Part shown: positions 45,501 through 57,800 of the stretch, piece by piece
Position numbering within the stretch: position 1 is the first letter of the stretch
How the letters are laid out: each line of letters opens with the position of its first letter
Source of the DNA: Strigops habroptila
Taxonomy: Eukaryota > Chordata > Aves > Psittaciformes > Psittacidae
Reading direction: 5' to 3'
Length of the DNA: 64,000 bases
Assembly: GCF_004027225.2 (NCBI RefSeq)
Contig: NC_046358.1
Span: 61,365,528 to 61,429,527 of the forward strand
Made by a program: the position numbers and the translations under genes
Notes under the pieces: model-generated
The model's database searches: none
What the model saw: only the letters and a program-made list of their open reading frames with translations
What the model was told of the DNA's origin: nothing

Positions 45501-46455
45501 TATAATCAACACATATTTTATATTTCATAATAAAGTAGCCTCATGATAGAAAGACCTGTGAATTGAAACCAATTTTTCAAAAGAACTGACATGCACCTAA
45601 TGTAATCCGACTGTAATAGTAGCAGTATGAGGCTTACATTTTCAAAATAATGTGTATAGGTACATTCCATTAACATTAATGGCAGTTATAAGGCTAAGGA
45701 TCAAATTTTTCCTGTGTTAATCCTCTAACTCCCACTGATTTTAGTGATCTTAGATTACTAAATAATTTTTAGAGGCCTTCAGCCCGTAAGTTTTTAAATA
45801 TATCCAACTCAGACTGAATTGTTATCAATACAATGAGTATGTTTGTTGGCACAGTTTTGATCTGTAGCTAGCTAGCTACTGATTATATTTCTGCATGCAA
45901 CGTACATCAATCTCCTTCGAAGATTTAATTGTAAGTGCGTATTGTGCAGAGGCAGTACACCTTTTAGAGGTCATTTTATAGTGGTCAGAAAAGAAAACTA
46001 ACAGTTGAACTGAAATAAAAATGTCATTTCTATGATGTAGTGTCAGAGATGGAACTCAACGTACAAAAGGTTCAGGCTTAATTTTCCTGAAGCAGAAGAA
46101 ATGAGAGACATTTCATTTTTGTAGGTGAGAAGAGAAATGTTCCTCTCTGCTCACTGATAGAGGCATGCTAAGGTGAATTTTAATTATGACTAAATTGTGG
46201 TATTACTCTTTCATACCCTGAACATCTGTTCCCTTCAGGAATGATGATTTATGCAGGCTATCACTGCAGACAGCTTGCTACAGCTTATGTCACGGTTAGT
46301 AGGAAGCTGGTGGTAGTATTTCAGAAAATACCAGCATCTAAGTGGAGACAGGCCAGTGTGTATTTCTAAGGTAATAGGGAAAAGAGTGCATGATGTCTCT
46401 CTTTTTAATTTTGAAGCCAAATATTGACCTTTTTTTTTTTTTTTTCCCCTTTCAG

Positions 46456-46661
46456 GCCATCTGTCATTAATGAAGAAAGTGGCTTGGACAGTGGCTGGCC
46501 TGGTTCTTCATAATGGTGTTAAGCAAAAGAAAACCAAGTCTGTCATTTACAGCTGCGTGTAGAAAATTATTGAGGACCTCTCTGGCAGAATTTTTGTGTT
46601 TAAGAGCTGCACAGGGTGGGATAACTATGGGACTATTGCATCACAAAATCAAATCGGAAAG
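46456..46661 (+). pseudogene. DCDC1: DCDC1 pseudo-exon with in-frame TAG
   Basis: Acceptor CCCCTTTCAG at 46,455 and donor AAG|GTAACC at 46,662. The frame starting at CAT 46,458 reads HLSLMKKVAWTVAGLVL, matching human HLLLIKKVTWTMNGLML, and later KKTKSVI. TAG follows at 46,560-46,562, then KIIEDLSGRIFVFKS and IGK at the donor, the second doublecortin region. The exon is 206 bp, one short of a whole number of codons, and the lost base lies at its 5' edge. So it has both a frame defect and a stop. Splice sites are well kept. Confidence 0.8.
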
Positions 46662-48772
46662 GTAACCTTTGTTTATTAGCATGTTTGAATGACTGCATCT
46701 CCGAAGTACCTTCATTGTTAATGCAGTCTTATTGCTTTCATGTAACTATAGATTATTCATAAAAAAAACCCCAACCAACCAACCCAGTCCTCCTCCCCCC
46801 CCAAAAAAAACCCAAAGCAGTCGAAAAATCACTTAAATTACAAAGCCTAGGAATTAAAAAAAACAAACCAAACCAAAACAAAACCCAGGAAATATATGTA
46901 TGTTCAGGTTAGATAATGGGAATTTTACATCTGTGCTCCCTCTTTCCTGAACCCCTTCCTCACTCATTAATCTGCTTGTCTTTGCCTAGTAGTCACCTTG
47001 CTTCTGATTATTACTTTTTCTACTTTTGTGTGTGCTGTCTAACAGTACATTATCTGAGGATTTATTACCAAGGAACATTATTTCTCTAGTATCTGAGGCA
47101 TGGCTTATATATGTTTGAAAATGACCATGTTTGAAAATATGGTCAGTTTTTATTAGGTTAGATATTTAATTATAAATATTCAGAAGTTAAAATGTTTGTT
47201 TTAAAATATGACACTGTGACCATATAACAAAATATTTTAAAGTTACACCATATACAAGAATCTTTTTTCTTTTATAAGGCATTTGAATACTTTCTTGCCA
47301 ATTCAGTAGGTTTTAGAAGAATTGATATGTTGTCATTGTTTTCAGGTAAGTCTAGAAGGCTATAAGTATTTGTCCCAAAACAAGTATGGTATATTTACTT
47401 TATATCACCTAATTTATATTATGTCAAGAAATTGCATGCAAATGTGAATAATAACTTCTGCAGTAAATGTTCTTAGATACTATTGTCTAACTAGAACATT
47501 CATGATACTTTCAACATGAGGATAATTAAAACACACAGATCAAATTTGTCTGTACATTAGAGCAAAAAAGTTCAGCAATAATTTTTGAACATCATACAAA
47601 TTCAGTGGATTGATACAGTATTAATCTTTGGGTTTTTTTTCCAGTTGGATGTCTTGACTTAAAACAGTAATTATTAAACTGATATAATTGAGGCCTTATG
47701 GAGGTATGGACTGCTTGTAAAGTGTATCCAAAAGTGACTGAGGCCATAGTTTTGAGCACATTTGTCAGTGTATTCCAGCACTGTTGCTAAAAGAAGACTC
47801 ACCAAGTGTGCACTGTCACTGTAGGACTTCCTCTGCTCCCTGGACAGCACAAAGGTTTCATTCCATCCTTCAGTGAACCACATAGGGAAGATGACATATA
47901 CCAAAAATAAACCAATATAAAATCATCAGTTTTAGTCTGGAATAGTTTCTTGAATATGATTCACTGCACACTCAACTAAATACTTTTTCCAGCACAGGAA
48001 AGTAGATCACGTGGGAGTGGAAAGAAACAAATGAGTCTGAAAGAGAAAAACTGTTGGGAGAATTCTGGCATGTATGTCCTGCTTTGTGCAGGGGAAGGAG
48101 GACTAAGGCCAAAAGAATATTGTTTATATGCAACTCCCATTTGAATTTTATACAAGTGTCTGATCCTCCACTGAAGATGAACGTATAAAGGTCGACACAT
48201 TTAAAATAGATTGAAAATCAGTGTCTCGGGTATTGATGCAACAGTAATTATGAAATAAAAAATATTTGAAAACTTCAAAATGGTATTTCATCCAGACTAG
48301 TGATTTAAAAAGAAAACATATTTCTTGCTTATAAATTGAAAACAAAAACAAATGACCATAAAAATCGCAATAGTGTGTCGGACTGGGCTTTCATCTAGTC
48401 CAATGTCCTGTCTTTGAGTGAATGTCTAAAGAAAAGTGGAAGAATAAAGGCAGCATATGGTACATATAGTGTGTATGTTGATAATTTCCTAGCATACTGC
48501 CCTTACCTGGGACAGCCCCAGTCATGGTGTAGTCAAATCACAATGAAAGCTGAAGCAGAGCATTTTCCTTTCCCTTTAATACAAATATAATTTGTTATTT
48601 GAATGGGACATTATTTCTTCCCTTTGCAGCATCATTCACTTGCCATGATTTAAAAAAACCCAGTTGAAATGTGGGGTTTTTCTATGTATAATAAGCAAAA
48701 TGTTCAACAGATTGTTGCTACTGTGTGAAAAGTGTGTTTGTTTCTCTGTAATTGGTTGCTATTTCTTTTCAG
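46662..48772. other. Intron of the DCDC1 relic
   Basis: AT-rich. A/C-rich simple tracts (CCAACCAACCAACCC, AACCAAACCAAAAC) lie at about 46,761-46,890. A weak, old CR1-like scrap around 48,378-48,412 (TCATCTAGTCCAATGTCCTG) is possible. It ends with the strong acceptor TTCTTTTCAG. Confidence 0.45.
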
Positions 48773-48872
48773 ACTTTCACCTATCAATGAAAAAATGAGC
48801 CAGCTATGCAGAGTGATGTGAATTCACCAAATATTGGTGGTGTCTTGGCAGGAAGGTCTGAAGTGCAACCGA
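48773..48872 (+). pseudogene. DCDC1: Probable DCDC1 pseudo-exon, strongly decayed
   Basis: It follows a strong acceptor (TGCTATTTCTTTTCAG). In one frame it reads LSMKK, stop, ASYAE, stop, then KYWWCLGRKV. The human exon expected here has TMKK, about 16 residues, then RYFYDLYGRKI. The order, spacing and partial identity fit, and it sits where that exon should be, but two stops and apparent losses make the match tentative. No clear donor is seen; the right edge is approximate. Confidence 0.4.
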
Positions 48873-51800
48873 AGGATGTTTGACTCTTTTCGTTCTGAAA
48901 CCCTGACAAAAGTGATAACATTCTCACTTCAGTTGTGCTACATCTGTATCACTGAATGAATGAGACAAAAAGACACACTGAACAATCGCTGTCACTGTTT
49001 CAGTTCTCAAAAAGGAAGATTTACCAGACGGTACAATCTTCACGGTCTTCCTCACATTTCTATTTAAATCACTGTACAGGCTTCTGATGGAAGAACTGCA
49101 CATCTACCATTCAGTAATCAATACACTGATGTATATCAAACAGGATTCATAAATCATTGAAGAAAAATATTTTTTTCCATGCTGAAAATGCCTATCCTTA
49201 TGCAAGTAAAACTGGAAAGAATAAGTATGTTTAGAAAATTTGAAAGAAAAGACGAGGTAAATAGTGATTCCACATCCCCACCCCATTTGTTTTATATTCG
49301 AACTAGTATGAAACAGTTTTTCTGTCCTGCCAAAGTTTTAAAAATATCTAAAATACTCTTACTGAGCTAAGATCTTTCCAAACATTTTTTAAGACTGAGA
49401 CGTGAGACTAGAATTTGATAGGGGACATCCGAGTGCAGGTCTGCCTTCCGTTTGGTTCTGATTGGACTTGAACCTTGTTCTCCCAAACCTGTTTTAAATG
49501 AGTATTTTCAGTTAGGCAACTGTCTAGAAAGCTAAGGAACCTTTAGTTGTAAGGATTAGATACTACAATCAGATACTATTGGAGGACCTTGGGCTCATTT
49601 TAAGAAATTGTAATATGTTTACATGTTTTCTCATCTTCTCTTTTGCCAGAAAGCATTCTGAATTAGAACTGTGCCAGAAACATGGCATTTGGGCTTAATA
49701 TGGCAAATATGTGCAAAAGTGGTCAAGTGGAGGGGAGTATATTGTATTTTAGCCATTGTAAGAGGTATGCAACACCCTAAAAAAAATCCATGTTTGTATT
49801 TTGTAGAACAGCATTGAAGCTACCGTAATTACAACTGCAAGTGAGAAAAAGGGGAAAAAAAACCCAACCAACAACCAAGGAAGCACACATTTTTATCTCT
49901 CAAGTTTGGTGTGCAGTGTCAGTTGTGGAATGTGGATTCTGTTGAGGTAGGAGATGTGTTTTTCACACTTGAAGATGTGTTACTGCAGTTGACTGTGGGA
50001 TTTTTAAAATGGACACATTCCTCTTAAAATTTATAAGACTCATACTTTGGCTCTGTTTTCTCTATGAGTGCCTTGAAAAAGACATCTTAGGATATTCACC
50101 TGACTGATTCGTGAATAATGTCATTAGTATTTTCCTCTTGCCTCTTCTTTTCAACAGTTCCATGAACAATGAATTTTTCCTGGTCAAAGTATTGCCATTT
50201 CTGTCATCAAAAGTAACTTACACGCTATCTGTCGTAGACTTTCTTCCAAAGAATGACAGGTAATTTCACTAGCATCATTTCAGTGTCAGTTTCTGCTTTT
50301 ATCACACAACTTCTGTAGTGATGATTCACCTCTTTCATAAATTTGGCATTCATCAAATAGTATTGCACAATATCAAACCAGCTATTGTATATATGCCCAA
50401 GTATTATGATTTCTGTGCAAACTAGAGAAAGGTAAGCTAAATATTTAGTAATCAATTATTTTGAAGTATGTGTAGCTAGCAAGTAGTGTTTAAAAGGACG
50501 TTATCAAGAAACACATGTTTTAAATTGAGGTATACGACTATGTTATTCAATCTGAAAACCTGGCTCAGCGTAGCATCCTAATAGTGGGAGGACTGATTCT
50601 CTTAAAATGATAGTTGTAATGCATGACTAGGAAAAATAAGAACAATGTGCACATGGACAATAAGCATAACTTAGATTTTGACTGTGGGCACAAGAAATGG
50701 ATTGTGATATCCCCTATTGTGATGGTGTACAACAAGCCAAACCATTATGATGTTTGGGGTGTGTTCTAAATGCTTCTAAAGGAGAGTTTCTATATTTGCT
50801 AGCAGAATAAAAAGTTATTTAAAATTAAACATCGAAACTAATACAAACCCATGTATTTTTATGTTTAATGGGAATCAGAGGTTGAATTAAGGAATTGTGA
50901 CATTTCTAGAGGTTAGCATATTTTTTTATTCAAAGCATGAATGCTCTAGTCAAAATATGCAGTTACCATAAAAGTGTAGTAGGGAAAATCAAGCCCATCT
51001 TTCTCTTCTGCCTCACCCATTGTAACTCAATTTTGTGCTAGTAGGCCATACACTTTTCACTGTTAAGGTGTTAAGGTGTTAAGTGACTGAAGTCACTGAG
51101 TAGTTTTTAAGATATTGCTATGTTGTATTGCTTTCCTTCCATAACCAGCTATGGTCTATGAATACACATTAAACGTTTTTGCACAGCATATTTATCTGTT
51201 TGTGTGACTAAACTAATTAGAATTGGTAACAGCTTTCTTTCTGTATCTTACTTTGTCTATAAAGTCTGTGAATTAGAGCATCTTGCTACATGTACATGTA
51301 CATGTACAGTGTCAGATAGAAGTAGATTCATTCTTCACCAGCATCTCAATTTTTCGATTTCATTTCATACTATTTCAGCTGGTAAAAAACACAAAACATT
51401 TTGTGATACTAGCTTTTTCTTTTTATCCCAAGAATAACTTGGAATATTTGATTTCTTGCATTTCTAATAAGTTTGCATATATATGTAAGGCTGTACTTGC
51501 CAATGAGTATAGTCATTACTGGAAATCAAAGGATTGACAGCTGTACATTCTGCACACATTTTATGTGGGGTATAGACTACATTGCAAAGACATTTGTGCT
51601 CCAAGTGGTAAATATTTATTTTGTAGCTGTTTTGAGCATATTCATCCTATGGCTGGGCTTTTTTGTTTGTCTTAAGGTATTTGTTAAAGAACTAGGTCTT
51701 AATTTTTTGCAGTAAGATCTTTTGGGTTTTTCAAGTTTTCAGACAGTTGCAGACAGATAAATCTTACTTCTCCAATGAGATACTAATACAATGTATGTGG

Positions 51801-53566
51801 AGGAAAAGTTATCAGTGTCAAAAGTGGTAAGTAGCATTTGTAGGACAGGCTTTCTGTTTACTGTATTTAGGACTTAAAACTGAAAAGCGATTCTGGACTT
51901 ATTTTTTAATCCTTTGTGTAGGTTGGTGCCCTTAAATGGAACTAAAAATGGCAAATAATAAGTAAGCTCATGAATAAAGCTATTCTTTATGCAATTCTAG
52001 CATTTTAATATTTGCATAATTTTTCATCTTTTCTCAGTGGTTGCATGTCTTTTTTTGCTGTAGGTACTTCTTTAGTCTGAGAGCTTTTTCTTACAGTTTC
52101 AATGGGATAACACAGAGTTTCTCTCTTCTACTCTTGTATATGGTCTATACATAAGACATCATTCCAACTATGTTGAAGAAGAAGAGTTATTTCTTTGAGC
52201 TTTCCTTCAGAGTGTTTTCTAACAAATAGCTATATCTTTATACTAGGCACATAAATATATATCTCTATGACATTTTTTGCTTTATTTCTGAATATCTTCA
52301 TTATGCAGACCGAAGATTTTTAGTACAAGGTTTTAAATAAATGAGCTTAAGAGCTTCAGACTTTAGAATTGCCTGTGTCCATAAATAATTCTAATGTCAT
52401 GGGAGATGTATACAAGGAATATGTAGCAATTGTAAGTCATTAAAAGGACCGTTAAATTATTTGTGTTGTGATCCTCAAAAAATATCTATAAAAGTACCTT
52501 GATTATTTCTCTTCTAGTCCTAACCACTTTCAGAGAAGCAAAAATGATTTAATCCCAACTAGAAGTAGAGTTTCAGAGTTTTTTGACCCTCCTCACAAGC
52601 CAGATAGCATTCCCTGGCCACGTTTAAGGAAGAGAGAAGGCTGTCTTCATTATAAGCATTTTCTTTTAATTTCAAAGTTTACAACTTCTTTCAGGTCAAA
52701 GGTATTAAAAAGAAAAATAATTCTTGATTATATAAAAAAAAAAAGAATATAGAGAATGCTCATGGAAATAGTTGTAATAAGAACAGAATGACAGCCTCAG
52801 CTAAATATTCCCCAAAACTGTTTGAGGAGAAACTGGACTCATACCCTGTCAGTACTGCTAAAAAAAGAACCCACTGATATATTCAGAGCCTTCCTACTCC
52901 ATGTGACAGAACTATTTATCTTTTTGGTGGCACTTTCAAGTTCTGGTACTGATGACATCAGTGGCATGTTGGATCATAAGATATGGATTAAGCCTTTGTG
53001 TGCCTCATTTTCTTTAATCACAGACTATGTAACTGCACTTGCAGCATTTGTATGTAAGCATGAGTTACTACTAAAATATTTCTTTCAAAACCAGCATTTA
53101 AATATAACTCAGTCATGATGAAAAACTTTACCCTGCCTTCATTGTGATATCTTGGGACAAAAGTTGATGCAACAACATGACCTATGTGAGAATCAACCTA
53201 GATATTTCTTTTATGCACATCATCCTAACATCTAACTTCAGATTCAGCCTAACATTTCTATCCTTAGATGTGAAATTTAGTGGACACATCTGTTTGACAG
53301 ATCCAGGAAAAGTAAACTGGTATTGATCCCATAGCTAGAGAAGCGGTTTTATTCCTAAGCTAGCAAGGATCATAAGTTTGATTTTAGAAGCACATCTCTG
53401 TGGAGTGTATATCATTACGTGTCCCATAGGATCTAAAATTTGGCTCTATGCCTGCTATCAGGTACTGTGTGCTCCATAATATTTTTCTCCTTCTGCCTAT
53501 TCTTAAGGGTTTACATTCATTGATTTGTCAGACCAGTAAGAAATAGTATCAGCAGATGCAGCGAAA

Positions 53567-53590
53567 TAATTGGTCTTTTCAGACCAATTA
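53567..53590. repeat. Perfect hairpin, 10-bp arms and 4-nt loop
   Basis: TAATTGGTCT, loop TTTC, then AGACCAATTA. It is followed by an imperfect TAATGTAATATAATGCAATA tandem stretch and, 90 bp on, by a CR1 fragment. Function unknown. Confidence 0.8.
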
Positions 53591-53680
53591 TATGTAATGT
53601 AATATAATGCAATATAATAGAAACTATGCAGTATTATATACAGAATATTATTTCTATAATTTTATCATTTTTATAATAAA

Positions 53681-53750
53681 TCATAGAATCAGAAAATAGT
53701 TTGGGTTGGAAGGGATCTCAAAGATCATCTAGTTCCAACTCACCTGCTTC
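53681..53750 (-). repeat. CR1 LINE 3' scrap
   Basis: TCATAGAATCAGAAAATAG, TTTGGGTTGGAAGGGATC and AAAGATCATCTAGTTCCAAC are the reversed terminal 70 bp of CR1. Confidence 0.85.
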
Positions 53751-54417
53751 GTCCTCAGTTCCACTCACCTGTATGAAGTTATAAAACTCCATTGGAAAGC
53801 ACAACTGAATCTGTTGAATTTATTTGGCATACAGAATGTAATCCCTTGTACATATCTTACTCTGTTTAGTGTAGAAAGCACAGTATGAGCAGGGAAAATA
53901 AAAAAGATGTTTGAACTGGTCTGGCAAATCTGTAGCTGCTTGACACCGTGGCTTGTAACCAACAGAGCACTGAAACAACATTAGGTTCCATTATAAAACA
54001 TCTCTACTTGACCAGGGTCAATTAGAGTGCAAAAAAATGAAATGAGATCAATTTTTCCTCCTTCTTTCTGGCAGTATGTATATCTGGTTGAATGGAGAAC
54101 ATCACCTTTGATTTTAAGTCATAATTTTTTAGAGAAGTACATGGAGTTACTTGCTATGAAATCCCTTAATAGGTAGTATTTTTTTAAACTGTAGTCCATT
54201 AGGAGTGAGCCTTTTGCCTGAATGAAATTCATATCTACGAGGTCAAAGTTATGAAGGTTAGCCCTCATTTTCTCCAGGACCTTTCTTACCTTCTATGAGT
54301 TATATGCTTATTGAATTAGGCAATATGTATTCCTTTTCTTCTTCTTATAAGTCTTAAAGAACTTTTGCATATTGGAACAACTGTTGGAAGAAGAATGTAT
54401 AAATAGGCAGACAGGAA

Positions 54418-54800
54418 TCCCATAAAGTTCAACAAAGGGAATTGCTGTGTCCTGCAGCTGGAGAGCTATAGTCCAATCCACCAGTATAGGCTGGGGTAGA
54501 GGAGTAAAGAAGATGGATTCCTACTCTTCTCAGTAGTATTCATTGAATGGATAAGAAGCACTGGGCACAAATTCAAGTGCAGGAAATTCCACTTAAACAC
54601 AAGACAAAATAATGTACTGTCCAGTGGTCAAACAGTGAACATTTTTCCCAGGGATGTTATGGAGTCTCATGCTTGCAACATTCAAAATACCACTGGAGAA
54701 AACCCTGAACAGTCTGCTCCAGTATGACCCTTCTTTGATCAGGGAGCTGGACTACATGAACTCTAGAGGTCCCTTCCAACCTCAACCTCATCCTGTGAAC
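54418..54800 (+). repeat. CR1 LINE 3' fragment, including the end of its ORF2
   Basis: Starts around CATAAAGTTCAACAAAGGGA and passes through TGTGTCCTGCAGCTGG and CAGTATAGGCTGGGG, the last codons of CR1 ORF2. It ends CCCTTCCAACCTCAACC then TCCTGTGA. Plus orientation and old. Confidence 0.85.
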
Positions 54801-57800
54801 TTACCAGGTGGACTGCAGAAATGCGTCAGAACAAACTATTTTGAAGAATTCTAAGCATACTGTGGCAGAGAAAGTTTTCTTGGACTTTTGTTGGCTGGTT
54901 GCTGCAATTTCATCTGGACATGTTTCTCTAACTGCTTCAACACTGAATGTTTTGAAAATAGAGATGAGCATCTGCAAGTTAGCCACAATTAAAAAAGGAA
55001 ATACCCAGCAAACTTACTGGGTTTTCTAAAAGACTTCCATAAGCTTGATATATATAATCCAAAAGGTGGCACAGCTCCTTGCATAAGTGAAGGAAAACTT
55101 CCTTCCCAACAACAATTTTAAGCCAACAAAGCCATCATGAGTCTGACTAGTTAAAAAAGAGCCTGACAAAATACTTAAATGTGGAAACTTGACCTCAGCA
55201 AGATTGCTCTAGTGCTAGTGTAAAGACAGGAGGAGAAAAGAAGGAAAAAGAGAAGTTTCAAAATGAGTTCTGAAGAAAAGCAGCTTCTTCATTCATGATT
55301 GCTTCCTCTAATTTTCTAATGTTGCATGGATTTAAGCCTCCCAAACCTCCTAATGACAAAACTTGTGCATGAACTAGATTGCTGTAGGCTTGCTCTATGC
55401 TTACATTCATTAGGATAAATATTAAACAGAGAGATTAAAACTCTTATATCGGGTGAAATTAAAACTCTAGATGGGGTGAAATTGAATTAAGTGCTCTCTC
55501 TTTTTGTCTTAATATGTTTATAATCATCACACACATACACGGGTGCAGTACACTCCATTCCATTTAATTCCTTTCCATTTCATTCTTTGCTCCTATATGA
55601 GGAGCAATACTAGTCAATAATTATCTTGTGTTTCATTTTTGGTCTTAAATTTGTCCAGATTTTGATTTTGTCTCTGAACTTCAGTACAAGAGCAGATGAA
55701 AACCTGGTTTTAAGTTCCATGTGACTGGAGTGATTAGTTCATGCAAAGTTAAACATTCACATGTAATTAAATAGCTTTTATAAATTGTTTTAAAACAATG
55801 GAAACAAGTTGATATGTTGTATTTTGAATTGGTGAAATTTAACTAGAGGAGATGAGATAGATAGCACAGTAAATAGAGTGAGGCTTCTATTGCACAAACA
55901 GAACACTGCGAGCATTGCAGCGAGTTTGTTACTGACATACATTACCTTGTTCTGTGGAGATACTGTAATGTGATTATTCTCCTGCAGGCCATCACAAGTT
56001 GTCACTTCTGGTTGCTGTTGGCTTGTATTTGTTGTGGTCCCACACACTGCTGTTTGCAAAATCACAGGCCGTGGTGTACTGTCTGGAAATGTATGTCATT
56101 CCTGCACATGAACTGACTGAGGAGTAAATTTAAGGCTATTGTAACTCTTTCTGCCTGGAAAAAATAATTTTCTGCAAAATACGAGATCATAATTCTGAAT
56201 ACTGAGTAAAACTTTGCTAAGTTCTTTATAGCCCAAGTCATTAACTAAGGAGAACAGTCATTTCAGTCTGAGGCTATTTTTGCTTTTACATGGCAAATTA
56301 TTTAAATCTATTAATTTTCAATGCTGACCTGTTATAAGCTATTCTAGTTTAAAAAAAAAAAATAAAGAATGTGCAGGGTGGTAGAAGTGGAGAAAGAGAC
56401 ATAAAGTGTATTGGAAAACTACCAAATGTCCCCTGCAAATGGACCCTATTCAGAATCAGTAAGCGTATGATGAGTGAAGTGGTTTTGAATATCGCCTTTA
56501 GATTCCATGCTGTTACAAGGCCAGCCCTGAACATGGCAACTCTTATTTCCACACACAGTACCTCTTCACTCTCAATTTAACCCAAAAATCTGATGAACCC
56601 ATTACTCCATACTTGATTTCATGGAACAAGGAGTAGATATAGTTACAAATGATCAATCACAAGCCGTGAACCAAAGCAGCAAGGCATTAACAATTCACAC
56701 CATTTCGGTCCACTTGCTCAAGCAGAAGATGTGCCAGCATATTTAATGCACAGCTACTTCGTTCACTTCGTTCAGTTCAAGAAAAGACATGACTCATGCT
56801 CATTTTAGGAACTGAGGAGACTTCGTAGGTTTTCATGCCTCCTAACCACTGAGTGTTCGAGTTTGCACTTCTAAACAATATAACCAGGTGTTCAGTAAAG
56901 GTCACAGAGATAGATAAGTTTTTAAATTAAATTTTGCTGAAGTTAAAAATAAGTGGAAGGATGACCTGGGAAACAATTCCCATAATAAAGCCAAGTTGTG
57001 TTGTACAAATTTGTATTGTACAATCAACATCTTGTTCAGCAGTATTGTAACACTGTAGACCCCACAGGCATATGCCGTCAATTTAATGGGATCACTGAAA
57101 AAGCAAAGCAGCTGTGAAAGATTGCTTTAAGTACAGCAATCGTGTACTTGTCATTCTGTTCAATGGTGGAAAAATCCAAATTCGGATAGGCATCAGTATT
57201 TAAGAAAATGACTGCTAAAGCATCTCTCATAAGTACATTGGGGACAATATGATTTGACATATAGCATGTAAACAAAAGTACACAGCAGCTGTTAGATTAG
57301 TTTTTGTTTGAGTAAAAACACACTGACATAATTTAAACAACACAGGAAGATGCATGTTTTTCATCATTCACTTTCCCTTTATAAACCACAATTTGGGATA
57401 GTACATGCAAGTTCCCCTGGACAAAGAGCTGTGTGATGCTTACTAAAAATAAGAAACGGTGAAGTACGGTGTATGCTAGCACAACCTCATGCCTTCTGTA
57501 TAATATATATATATACAGTGCTCAGTATATGTTGAAAATACCTTCAGGAAAAGGCTTGTCCTGAGGAAGTGTAAAAAGAATTTCTAATATTTTGATCATA
57601 TTAAAGATATTTATTTTTCCCATAGTGGAAAAAAGTGTTAATGATATATTTCCTGTAATTCTGATACTGTTATTTATTTAAAAATACTTTTTCTATTTTG
57701 TAGATTATTTACTAAGAGAAATTGGTGTAGAAAAGAACTCAGCATAATACTAATGTTTATGCTCCAGTAATGTCATGAGTTTAAGTAAGAAGAAAGTTAA

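Larger units (their letters stand above)
33653..46455. other. Large intron of the DCDC1 relic
   Basis: 12.8 kb of AT-rich DNA. It contains CR1 fragments at 37,608-37,870 and 42,155-42,540 (listed separately), TA-rich runs around 34,660-34,692, and a 24-bp palindrome at 37,549-37,572. I see no exon. It ends in a long T run and pyrimidine tract before the acceptor at 46,455. Confidence 0.5.

Noticed and set aside
48370..48420. CR1-like scrap around TCATCTAGTCCAATGTCCTG
   Set aside because: Too short and diverged to call; it may be an ancient repeat but lacks the CR1 terminal motif.
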